Positions 17,056-24,263 of a stretch of 40,960 bases of DNA are shown piece by piece. Position 1 is the first letter of the stretch. Every line of letters begins with the position of its first letter. Origin of the DNA: DSOI01 sp041394885 (GTDB lineage: Bacteria > Acidobacteriota > Terriglobia > Bryobacterales > Bryobacteraceae); NCBI GenBank assembly GCA_041394885.1, contig JAWKHI010000056.1, forward strand, positions 1 through 40,960. Reading direction: 5' to 3'. The notes beneath the pieces were generated by a model. That model worked only from the letters and a program-made list of their open reading frames with translations. It had not been told where the DNA came from and ran no database searches. A program made the position numbers and the translations under genes.

Positions 17056-18015
17056 ATGCACAAAAGCGCACAAGCCGCCGGGCATGGTAACGACCCTGGC
17101 GGGAAACTCGCAAATTCCAACGCGTCCGGCGTGTCTGTTGTGCGCGAGTTCCCCAGAAGGCTAACCGGGGGCGCCATTGCGCTGGCGCTGTTCGTATCGA
17201 TGCTGTGGGGCGGCAACGTCGCGGGCTTGAAGGTGGGTTTGGCGACCTTTCCGCCGTTCTGGAGCGCCTTTTGGCGGATGCTTTTGGGGCTGGCGGTGCT
17301 GTTGGCGTGGGCGGCCTTCAACCGCACCGATCTGCGGCTGCGCACCGGCGAGGGCCGCAGCCTCACTCTGCTCGGGCTGCTGTTTTCCGCGCAAATCGCC
17401 CTGCTCAATTTCGGCACACAGTATTCCTCGCCTGCCTACGCCGTGGTGCTGGTGAACGCCAATCCGCTGTTCGCCAATGTGATCGGGCACTTCCTCCCGC
17501 TCGAGCAGCGGCTCAGCGTCGCGCGCGTACTCGGTCTCACGATCGCGTTCGGCGGCCTCTGTTGGGTCATGCTCGGCGAGCCCGATGCGGCCCTGGCGCC
17601 GCACCCGTTTCTCGGCAACGCGCTCACAGCCGTCTCGGCTTGCCTGCTCGGCCTGCGGATGCTGTTCACGCGGCATCTGGTGCAGTCCATCCCGCCCCTA
17701 CGCGCCATTGTCTGGCAGGTGGCCGTATCGCTTCCCGTGTTTCTCATCGCCGCTATTCTGGTCGAGCCCACCGTGCTGAAAGAGGGTTTCGCCGGCCATC
17801 GCCGCCGTCTTCTACACGGGCTCGGATTCTGCTTCGTCATGTGGGCCGATCTGCTCAAACGCTACAGTGCCGGGACGCTGTCGATGTTCTCGTTCACCGT
17901 GCCGTTTTTCGGAATCGCCGCCAGCGCCGTGATGTTCGGCGAACCGGTGACGGCGCGCCTGTTGGTGGGCGCGGTGATGGTCACGCTCGGCATCGGCATC
18001 GTCAGCCGTGTCTGA
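17056..18015 (+). CDS. EamA/DMT-superfamily permease with local frame change
   Basis: 319 residues; after a polar N-terminal tail of ~35 residues there are about ten hydrophobic segments in two EamA repeats (first with FVSMLWGGNVAGLKVGLATF; second with LSMFSFTVPFFGIAASAVMF). The family moves small metabolites or drugs across the inner membrane; substrate unknown. Between 17795 and 17821 the gene's own frame reads an odd Arg/His-rich stretch (GHRRRLLHGL) in the middle of a membrane helix, while the +1 frame reads AIAAVFYTG, what the family expects there. One extra base before and one missing base after would restore a normal helix. The gene is otherwise full length. It is 5 bases downstream of the M1 peptidase. 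Confidence 0.85.
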   Translation: MHKSAQAAGHGNDPGGKLANSNASGVSVVREFPRRLTGGAIALALFVSMLWGGNVAGLKVGLATFPPFWSAFWRMLLGLAVLLAWAAFNRTDLRLRTGEGRSLTLLGLLFSAQIALLNFGTQYSSPAYAVVLVNANPLFANVIGHFLPLEQRLSVARVLGLTIAFGGLCWVMLGEPDAALAPHPFLGNALTAVSACLLGLRMLFTRHLVQSIPPLRAIVWQVAVSLPVFLIAAILVEPTVLKEGFAGHRRRLLHGLGFCFVMWADLLKRYSAGTLSMFSFTVPFFGIAASAVMFGEPVTARLLVGAVMVTLGIGIVSRV

Positions 18016-18051
18016 CCCGGCGCCCGCCGCTGCTTGCAGTACTCTGTACTC

Positions 18052-18750
18052 ATGCCCAAGACGCTTCTGGCGATCGGCGCTCACTACGATGACTGCGTGT
18101 TCGGCGTGCCCGGTGTCATGCTGCAGGCCATCCGGCGGGACTGGCGCGTGGTGATTGGCGCCCTGATTGGCGACTATGCCAACTGGGCTCCCGTCAAAGG
18201 CCGCGAAAAGCAATTGGTGGATGGCTCCCGCGAGTTGGCCCATCACTACGGCGCCGAAATGCGCTTCCTCGACTTCGCCTCGCACCTGTTCGATGTGACC
18301 ACGGACGCGAAAAAGACCGTTGCGTCGCTGGTGGCCGGCGTCAAGCCGGACATGGTGCTGATGCTATGGCCGGGCGACACCCATGACGATCATCGCGCCG
18401 CGTCGCAGTTGTGCGAGATCGCCGTGAAAAACGCCGGACAAATCCTGGGCCGCGACGACGTCCGCCCGCCGGGGCGAATTTACTACTTCGATAACGGTCC
18501 GCGGCACACCATCGGGTTCGAGCCCGACACGTTCGTGGATGTGACGCCGGAGTGGCCGGTGGCAACGGAGTGGCTGGGACGCCTGATGGCGTTGGTTCGC
18601 AACCGGACGTATGACCCGGCGTCCCGCGATGCGGCGCAGGCGTCGAAGGAGGCGATCGCGGTTTACCGGGGTGCTACGTGCGGGGTGCGGTACGCGGAAG
18701 CGCTCCGAGCGTACGACAAGCGGCCGGTCGACATCTTCGGCTCGCGGTGA
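18052..18750 (+). CDS. PIG-L family deacetylase
   Basis: 232 residues, no signal peptide, so cytoplasmic. The LmbE/PIG-L Rossmann-like fold starts at once with LLAIGAHYDDCVFG, where His11, Asp13 and Asp14 are the expected zinc and catalytic positions (the usual motif is HPDD). DTHDDHRAA at 109-117 supplies the third zinc ligand, probably His114. Members remove N-acetyl groups from GlcNAc-type substrates (mycothiol, bacillithiol, GPI or antibiotic precursors) or act on other N-acyl sugars. No thiol or glycan pathway gene lies next to it. The start at 18052 has no clear ribosome-binding site; a TACTCT hexamer ends six bases before it. Its second half lies opposite the readthrough tail of the next gene. 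Confidence 0.85.
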   Translation: MPKTLLAIGAHYDDCVFGVPGVMLQAIRRDWRVVIGALIGDYANWAPVKGREKQLVDGSRELAHHYGAEMRFLDFASHLFDVTTDAKKTVASLVAGVKPDMVLMLWPGDTHDDHRAASQLCEIAVKNAGQILGRDDVRPPGRIYYFDNGPRHTIGFEPDTFVDVTPEWPVATEWLGRLMALVRNRTYDPASRDAAQASKEAIAVYRGATCGVRYAEALRAYDKRPVDIFGSR

Positions 18751-19812
18751 CTGGCCGGCGACTTCGGTTCCAGGTCTTCCATCCGCGCGAGGCTCCGCCT
18801 GGGCGCACTCCTCGGACGCCACGGTCACGTACCGGACCACGGCATCGTTCCCGATCACGTAGGGATGAGGGTCCGACGGGCGGCGCTTCGCCATCGCGGG
18901 AAGCTTGTTTTTCGCATCGTCGAGATGAGTATGGTTGGCGATCAGAACGTCGGCTCCGGCCTTGGCGACGATCTCCCGGAAGCGCGCGGCGGATTGGATG
19001 TAGGCGTCGAACCAGAACTTGTTCGGCCGGTCCGGCGTGATATACACGGGGCTTCCGCTCAGCCAGTTGAATCCGGTGCCTCCCCACGAAGCGGCCAGGG
19101 GCTTGCCGTTGTCCTTCACCGGAACCACCGACAGCGTGCCGAGCGTGTGGCCCGGGGTTACGTAGATGGTGACGGTGGTGTCGCCGAGGGTCAACTTCTG
19201 GCCGTCGGTGGCCACCATGTCCCGTCGCGGCTTCAGCCAGCTTCCCTGGGTGCGCTCGACCAGTCCCCAGTCTTCGGCGCCCATGATCACGTGCGAGCCG
19301 TAGTGCTCCTGCAAGTATCCGGCGCCGCCTTGGCTACGATCCCGATGGCCGTGGCTGACGATGACGTACTTGATCGTGGCCGGGTCAAGGCCCAGCTTCT
19401 TCAAGCCGTTCACGATTTCGTCCTGCACCGAGTAGTCGAAGATCGCGTCGATGATGATGATTCCTTCCGAGGTCGTGACCGCCCATGCGCCATACTCCTT
19501 CTCGCCGACGAAGTAGAGATTGTCGAACACTTTCACGGGTTCGGCGTGCCATGCGGCGCGATCGGGCGGGTCCGCGCGCCGGGGCCGGGCGGCGGGAGCG
19601 ACGGCGCGGTTGGCCGCGGGCTGCGCGAACTGCGTGCAGATGCCTTCGAAGATCCCGGTGTGCTCTTTCCCTGCCGCCTTGCGGGCGGCTTCGATGTGCG
19701 CCGCGACCGCGGCGTTCTTTTCAGCCTGCGCGGACTGGGCGGCGAGGCGCGCGCCGCTGAGTCCCGCGGCGAGCGCGATGGCGGATGCGATGGCGAGTTT
19801 TTGCCGGTTCAT
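18364..19812 (-). CDS. exported metallo-beta-lactamase-fold protein, C-terminus probably frameshifted
   Basis: 482 residues as it stands, from the ATG at 19812. Signal peptide MNRQKLAIASAIALAAGLSG to about AAQ. The MBL fold runs from ~90 to ~340: GIIIIDAIFDYS, the metal motif SHGHRDRSQGG with His154, His156 and Asp158, TPGHTLG with His222, and the final His of ANHTHLDD. The last His of the usual HxHxDH motif is Arg159, so one zinc ligand is missing or replaced. After ~residue 345 (VASEECAQAE) the sequence turns Arg-rich and unlike the family and lies wholly opposite the PIG-L gene. The other minus-strand frame continues plausibly as SLARMEDLEPKS, so a one-base shift near 18790 probably removed the real stop. 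The reaction is unknown; such proteins are often called B3-like hydrolases. Confidence 0.75.
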   Translation of the reverse strand: MNRQKLAIASAIALAAGLSGARLAAQSAQAEKNAAVAAHIEAARKAAGKEHTGIFEGICTQFAQPAANRAVAPAARPRRADPPDRAAWHAEPVKVFDNLYFVGEKEYGAWAVTTSEGIIIIDAIFDYSVQDEIVNGLKKLGLDPATIKYVIVSHGHRDRSQGGAGYLQEHYGSHVIMGAEDWGLVERTQGSWLKPRRDMVATDGQKLTLGDTTVTIYVTPGHTLGTLSVVPVKDNGKPLAASWGGTGFNWLSGSPVYITPDRPNKFWFDAYIQSAARFREIVAKAGADVLIANHTHLDDAKNKLPAMAKRRPSDPHPYVIGNDAVVRYVTVASEECAQAEPRADGRPGTEVAGQSPRAEDVDRPLVVRSERFRVPHPARSTPVNRDRLLRRLRRIAGRRVIRPVANQRHQASQPLRCHRPLRRHIHERVGLEPDGVPRTVIEVVNSPRRADVVAAQDLSGVFHGDLAQLRRGAMIVMGVARP

Positions 19813-19912
19813 GGTGTCGGCAAGGATATCATCTTGCGCCCGGTGCGTGGGGCGGGGCGGGTCCACCTAAGACCCGTGGAAGGGTTTTCCCATCGACACA
19901 GCGCCCGCCGGG

Positions 19913-19942
19913 TTGATCGCCGGTGGCGGATGCGGATATGAT
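19913..19942 (+). promoter_or_regulatory. sigma70-type promoter of the small lipoprotein gene
   Basis: TTGATC (19913-19918), an 18-base spacer and TATGAT (19937-19942). The ATG follows six bases later at 19949, so the mRNA should begin at the start codon. Confidence 0.55.
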
Positions 19943-19948
19943 GCCGTC

Positions 19949-20551
19949 ATGCCAAACCGCTACCACCTCGCCGTGCTCGCCCTGCTGCTCGCCGGATGCA
20001 GCTCCAGCCAACCCCCCGCCGAGACCGCCAAAGTCACCAAGGAAGGCGTGGACGTCAAGAAGGACCCGCTCGGGATGCTCGGCGCGCTGGCCTCGGCCGG
20101 CAAGGACCTCGAGAAGATGCAGAAGGAACTCGAGGAGATGCCCGCCACCGATCCCGTCCACTTCTCCAAGCTGATCGAGGCTCTGCCCGACGTCCCCAGC
20201 GGATGGACTGCCGACGAGGCCAAGGGCGCCAGCAACCAGATGGGCGATTTCAAGACCAGCCAGGGTTCTCGCCGCTATCGGACCGAGTCCGGCGAAAGCG
20301 TCGACGTGGAGATTAACGACTGGGCTTTCAACCGCGCCCTGTATCTGCCCTTTTTCATGCAGGCGAAGTTCAGCCAGGAAACCACGGACGGCTACAGCAA
20401 GGGCATCACCATGGGGGAAGACCCGGGCCGCGAAGAGTATAACATCAAACAGAAAGACGGCAGCCGGCAGGTTCTCTACAAGAAGCGCTACCACATCAAA
20501 GTCGCCGTGAACAATATGCCGAGCGAAGCGATCGAAGAATGGGGAAGCTGA
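19949..20551 (+). CDS. lipoprotein of unknown function
   Basis: 200 residues. A lipoprotein signal with lipobox LLLAGC (Cys near 17) follows MPNRYHLAVLA. The mature part begins with a Lys/Glu-rich amphipathic stretch (KDLEKMQKELEEMPATD) and continues as a compact domain with YRTESGESVDVEINDWAFNR and a Lys/Arg-rich C-terminus. I do not recognise the family. The start at 19949 is chosen because the promoter -10 ends six bases before it and the lipobox fits. It lies 124 bases before the phosphodiesterase-fusion gene on the same strand, which has its own strong ribosome-binding site. Role unknown; placement in the inner or outer membrane cannot be decided. Confidence 0.75.
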   Translation: MPNRYHLAVLALLLAGCSSSQPPAETAKVTKEGVDVKKDPLGMLGALASAGKDLEKMQKELEEMPATDPVHFSKLIEALPDVPSGWTADEAKGASNQMGDFKTSQGSRRYRTESGESVDVEINDWAFNRALYLPFFMQAKFSQETTDGYSKGITMGEDPGREEYNIKQKDGSRQVLYKKRYHIKVAVNNMPSEAIEEWGS

Positions 20552-20675
20552 AGACGGACTCCTGCCGCCGCGAACGGGTCGAACGCAGAGTACAATCCGG
20601 CTTGGCTTGTTTGCGGCCCGGGACTCATGGTACCCTCCTCCGTAACAGACATCACAGTAGGAGGAGAAGCGACTT

Positions 20676-21003
20676 TTGCGCAAAGTGTTGTTGGTTGGGT
20701 GGGACGCCGCTGATTGGAAGGTGATCCATCCTCTACTCGACCGGGGAGAACTCCCGAATCTGCGCCTTTTGATCGATAACGGCGTCATGGGCGACATCCA
20801 GACGCTCGATCCGGTGCTGTCGCCGATGCTGTGGAACTCGATTGCCACCGGCAAGCTCGCGGACCAGCACGGCATCCTCGGCTTCACCGAACTGGACCCG
20901 GATACCCGCCGCGTGCGTCCGGTGACGTCCACTTCCCGCCGCTGCAAGGCGCTGTGGAACATCCTGATGCAGAACGGGGCCAACACCCACATTGTCTGCT
21001 GGG
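20676..21003 (+). CDS. phosphodiesterase-TPR-sulfotransferase fusion, N-terminal piece before frameshift
   Basis: A TTG start at 20676 follows a strong GGAGGAG ribosome-binding site about ten bases upstream. About 109 residues read as the start of a type I phosphodiesterase/nucleotide pyrophosphatase-alkaline phosphatase fold. LLVGWDAADW holds metal-binding Asp10, and LSPMLWNSIATGK holds the likely nucleophile Ser55 (the Thr-x-x-Thr-Gly position of the family). At HIVCW, near 21000, this frame loses all family similarity and runs on as Arg-rich sequence to a stop at 21635. The next frame picks up with GHPAEPIRGVCVS, exactly where the family continues. The two pieces are therefore one gene broken by a small indel. 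No signal peptide is seen, so the domain may be cytoplasmic. Confidence 0.75.
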
Positions 21004-23190
21004 CACCCGGCCGAGCCCATCCGCGGCGTCTGCGTCTCCGATGCGTTCTCCAAGGGTTGGGCCGATCCGTCGGCGGACTGGCCGATGATGCCGGGCACGG
21101 TGCATCCTCCCGAAGCCGCCGGGACGTTGGCCGATCTGCGCATGGCGCCCGACGACATCGACGAGCAATTGCTGCGGCTGTTCGTGCCGCGCGCGGCGGA
21201 AATCGATCAGGAAAAGGACTTTCGGCTGGCCGCGGTGGCCAAGATCATCGCCGAGTCCGCCTCGGTCCACAACGCGGCCACTTACGCCATGGAGCAGCAC
21301 CCGTGGGACTTCATGGGAATCTACTACCCGTCGATCGACCATTTCAGCCATGGGTTCATGAACTACCATCCCCCGCGGCCGGAATGGATCCGCGAATCCG
21401 ATTTCGAGTTGTACAAGGACGTGGTGAGCAGCGGCTACCGGCTTCACGATCTGTTCCTGGGCCGGTTGCTGCAATTGGCGCCCTCCGGGACCACCGTGAT
21501 CCTGTGCTCGGATCACGGGTTCCATTCCGACCACCTGCGGCCGCGCGAGATTCCTCAGGTGCCAGCCGGGCCGGCCGAGCAGCACCGCCCGCTCGGCATC
21601 CTGGCCATGGCCGGACCCGGCATCAAGAAGGATGAGATCATCTACGGCGCCACACTGCTTGACATCGCGCCCACCGTGCTCCACCTGTGCGGGCTTCCGG
21701 CCGGACGCGACATGCCGGGCCGCATTCTCCTCGAAGCCATGGAAGATCCGCGGCCGGAGCCGCGCATTCCCTCCTGGGAAGACGTGGAAGGCGAGGCCGG
21801 CATGCATCAGGGCGCGGTGGCGATGAGCGCCGGAGACGCCGAGGCGCTGATCGAGCAGTTCGTCGCCTTGGGCTACATCGACAAACCGAGCGAAGACGCA
21901 GGCAAGGAGGCGCAAAAATGCGAGCGGGAGCGGATGTGGAACCTGGCCCGCGTGTATCTGCACTCCCAGCGCCCGCATCTGGCCCTGCCGCTGCTCGAGC
22001 AGATCTGGGACGAAACGCCGGACCGGACAGACTTTGCTCTCGTCCTCGCTGGATGCCAGGCCCGCCTCGGCATGGTGGCTGAGGCGCGCGCCACCGCCGA
22101 AGAAGCCATCGCCGGACTGCCTCCCTCGGCGGCGCAGGCAAGCGTCCTGGCCACGGTGGCCGCGCTCTCCGGCGGGATCCGGGACGCGCTCGCCCATCTG
22201 GAAGAGGCGACTCGGCTGAGTCCGGCCTCGGCGGACATTGCTGTCCGCCACGGCGCCGTTCTGCTGGCGTTGCGGCGTTGGGCGCCGGCGGAGATGGAAT
22301 TTCTGCGCGCCACCGCCATCGATCCGCATCATCCACAGGCCTGGGAGTCCCTGGCGCTCGCACGTCTGCGCCTCAAGAAATGGACCGAAGCCGCCGAGGC
22401 CGCGCTCGAAAGCGCTGGCTTCGATTTCCACCGGCCGCGCGCCCATATGTTTCTCGGTATCGCGCTCTACCAGCTTGGCCGCCACGCCGACGCCATTCGC
22501 GCGCTCGAAACGGCGCTCGGTTTTCGTCCGCCGCTGCGGCAGGCGCACTTCTGGCTGTCCCGCGTCCTGATGCGGATCCCCGGACGGCAGGAAGACGCCT
22601 TGCGGCATCGCGAACGGGCGCGCCTCGCACGCGAACGCCGTCTGGACCACCGCGACCGGCTGCATCGCCTGCACGACGAAGCAGCCGTCCGCGCCGCCTC
22701 GCGAACCCCCAATCGCGCCGAGCGCCGCACCGAGGCCCTGGCCGAGCGCGAGAAGATGCGCGCGCGCAGGAAGGATGCCATCGCCAAAGCGCAGCGCGAG
22801 GCCGAGGTTCTCCGAAGCAGCGCAGCCCGTCCGCTCGACCTGATCGTCGTCTCGGGATTGCCGCGATCCGGCACTTCCGTGATGATGCAAATGCTTCACG
22901 GCGGAGGGATTCCGGTGATGACCGACAACGAACGCCAGGCCGACTCCGACAACCCCCGCGGCTACCTCGAGTGGGAAGCCGTGAAGAAGCTCGAGACCGA
23001 ACCGGACATCCTCTACCAGGCCGAGGGCAAGGCCATCAAGGTGATCTCGGCCCTGCTGCCGTTTCTCCCGGTCACCCATCGCTACAAGGTGATTTTCATG
23101 GACCGGCCCATCGACGAAGTGGCCGCCTCCCACGACAAGATGATTCACAATCGCGGCGAAAAGAAGCCGTCCACGGAGCCGAGCGCATGA
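20992..23190 (+). CDS. phosphodiesterase-TPR-sulfotransferase fusion, main piece
   Basis: Real sequence begins at GHPAEPIRG (21001); the nominal TTG at 20992 is only where the frame opens. Up to ~21780 it completes the phosphodiesterase domain, with DHFSHGFM and CSDHGFHSDH giving metal ligands and PRPEWI, HRPLGILAMAGPGI typical of the family. From ~21930 to ~22600 come about five TPR units (for example ALALARLRLKKWTEAAEAAL and MFLGIALYQLGRHADAIRA), then a charged linker. From ~22840 starts a sulfotransferase-type domain: VVSGLPRSGTSVMMQM is the PAPS 5'-phosphosulfate loop, followed by DNPRGYLEWE and YKVIFMDRPIDEVAASHDKM. The frame stops at 23190 in the middle of that domain. The three-part architecture suggests a protein that removes or adds phosphate/sulfate groups on a shared substrate held by the TPRs; that is inference. 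Confidence 0.75.
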   Translation: MSAGHPAEPIRGVCVSDAFSKGWADPSADWPMMPGTVHPPEAAGTLADLRMAPDDIDEQLLRLFVPRAAEIDQEKDFRLAAVAKIIAESASVHNAATYAMEQHPWDFMGIYYPSIDHFSHGFMNYHPPRPEWIRESDFELYKDVVSSGYRLHDLFLGRLLQLAPSGTTVILCSDHGFHSDHLRPREIPQVPAGPAEQHRPLGILAMAGPGIKKDEIIYGATLLDIAPTVLHLCGLPAGRDMPGRILLEAMEDPRPEPRIPSWEDVEGEAGMHQGAVAMSAGDAEALIEQFVALGYIDKPSEDAGKEAQKCERERMWNLARVYLHSQRPHLALPLLEQIWDETPDRTDFALVLAGCQARLGMVAEARATAEEAIAGLPPSAAQASVLATVAALSGGIRDALAHLEEATRLSPASADIAVRHGAVLLALRRWAPAEMEFLRATAIDPHHPQAWESLALARLRLKKWTEAAEAALESAGFDFHRPRAHMFLGIALYQLGRHADAIRALETALGFRPPLRQAHFWLSRVLMRIPGRQEDALRHRERARLARERRLDHRDRLHRLHDEAAVRAASRTPNRAERRTEALAEREKMRARRKDAIAKAQREAEVLRSSAARPLDLIVVSGLPRSGTSVMMQMLHGGGIPVMTDNERQADSDNPRGYLEWEAVKKLETEPDILYQAEGKAIKVISALLPFLPVTHRYKVIFMDRPIDEVAASHDKMIHNRGEKKPSTEPSA

Positions 23191-23398
23191 AGCGACCCGA
23201 ACGCCATCGCCGCCAGATGCTTCGAGGTATGACCAAGTCGCCGTCGTTCGAGGTCCTGGTGGTGGATTATCCCGAATTGGCTCGCGATCCTCGCTCTGGT
23301 CAGCGTGTGGCCGAATTTCTAGGTCCTGGTGTACGCCGCCGATCCGGAACGAATGGCGAAAGCCGTGGATCCGTCCCTGTACCGAAACCGGGGTGAGT
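23191..23398 (+). pseudogene. displaced C-terminal end of the sulfotransferase domain
   Basis: Beyond the stop at 23190 another frame continues the sulfotransferase: MLRGMTKSPSFEVLVVDYPE, then RVAEFLG. A third frame supplies DPERMAKAVDPSLYRNRG before stops near 23398. These are the expected last helices and closing motif of such domains. At least two further indels, near 23180 and 23320, are needed to join them to the main piece. The 160 bases to the next gene contain nothing I can name. Confidence 0.6.
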
Positions 23399-23558
23399 AC
23401 TACGGTGGATATCGCCTGAGAAATTTCGCAGAATCGCTTGATTGGAGAGATGGCGGTTACCTGCTGACACTTGCAATACTTTTCGCATAGACTTGAACGA
23501 TATTAATGAGCCCGCAGTCCTGGGCCAAAAAGACCGTATCTGCTGGAGGATGCTCCGC

Positions 23559-24262
23559 ATGATCAACTTTACCCGTAAAGACGGGCCTCGTCTGGACACG
23601 GGTTGCTTCCTATGGGGCGATCGCAGTCGCTGCGGCGTTGGAGGAGCAGTTCCTGCCGAGGCCGCCGTTATCATCCACGACATTCCCGACATCACTCTGG
23701 GATCTGGTCAGTTCGCCGCGTTCAACGTGGTTACCGGAGCCACCTTTAACACAAATTCTTCGGTCGGCCAGTTCCTGCTGTCTGTCTATTCTTCTTCATT
23801 TTTCTCCACCGAATCGGTGACGCTGACGCCGCTGGCTTCCGGGGGAGACCAGGTGGGCGGGGACGGCCACCTCGTGTTCCGGCTGATCGCTGGCGACACG
23901 ATCCCGGCGGAGTTGGGTTTTTCGCTTCGAATGTTCAGGAACTGTTCTACCGCACCTCTTCGAGCTTCACCTCTGGCGAGTGGGCCAACCCGGGCGGTGT
24001 GCGCCGCGGCTTCGCCGCGCTCCGTTTCTTCTTCAACGGCGAAGAGCATTTCGGCTGGGCCGATATCAGCGTGAGCGACGTGCAGAGTCTCACCGCCACA
24101 CTGCATTGCTTTGCCTATGAGTCGACGCCCGGTGCGTCGATCCAAACCAGCAGTGATTGCCGGTTGAACCCGGCTGCCGTCCCAGAGCCGTCCTCGGCGG
24201 CGTTGCTGGCGCTCGGCGCGGCTGGGATGACGATGTATCGCCGCCGCCGCAAGGCCGCCTGA
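23559..24262 (+). pseudogene. PEP-CTERM-sorted exported protein, frameshifted
   Basis: The ATG at 23559 follows GGAGG by nine bases. The start frame gives MINFTRK, then between about 23580 and 23640 the normal signal-peptide helix (RVASYGAIAVAAAL) is in another frame; the start frame resumes with PAEAAVIIHDIPDITLG and a beta-rich body to ~23925. There a third shift moves the sense reading to ELFYRTSSSFTSGEWANPGG and on to VPEPSSAALLALGAAG, a membrane segment and RRRRK, a classic PEP-CTERM sorting signal. Proteins with this tail are processed by an exosortase and released at the surface, often with exopolysaccharide. At least three indels are needed to restore one chain of ~230 residues. Whether this is decay or sequence error cannot be told here. 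The body itself is not recognised. Confidence 0.65.
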
Positions 24263-24263
24263 T

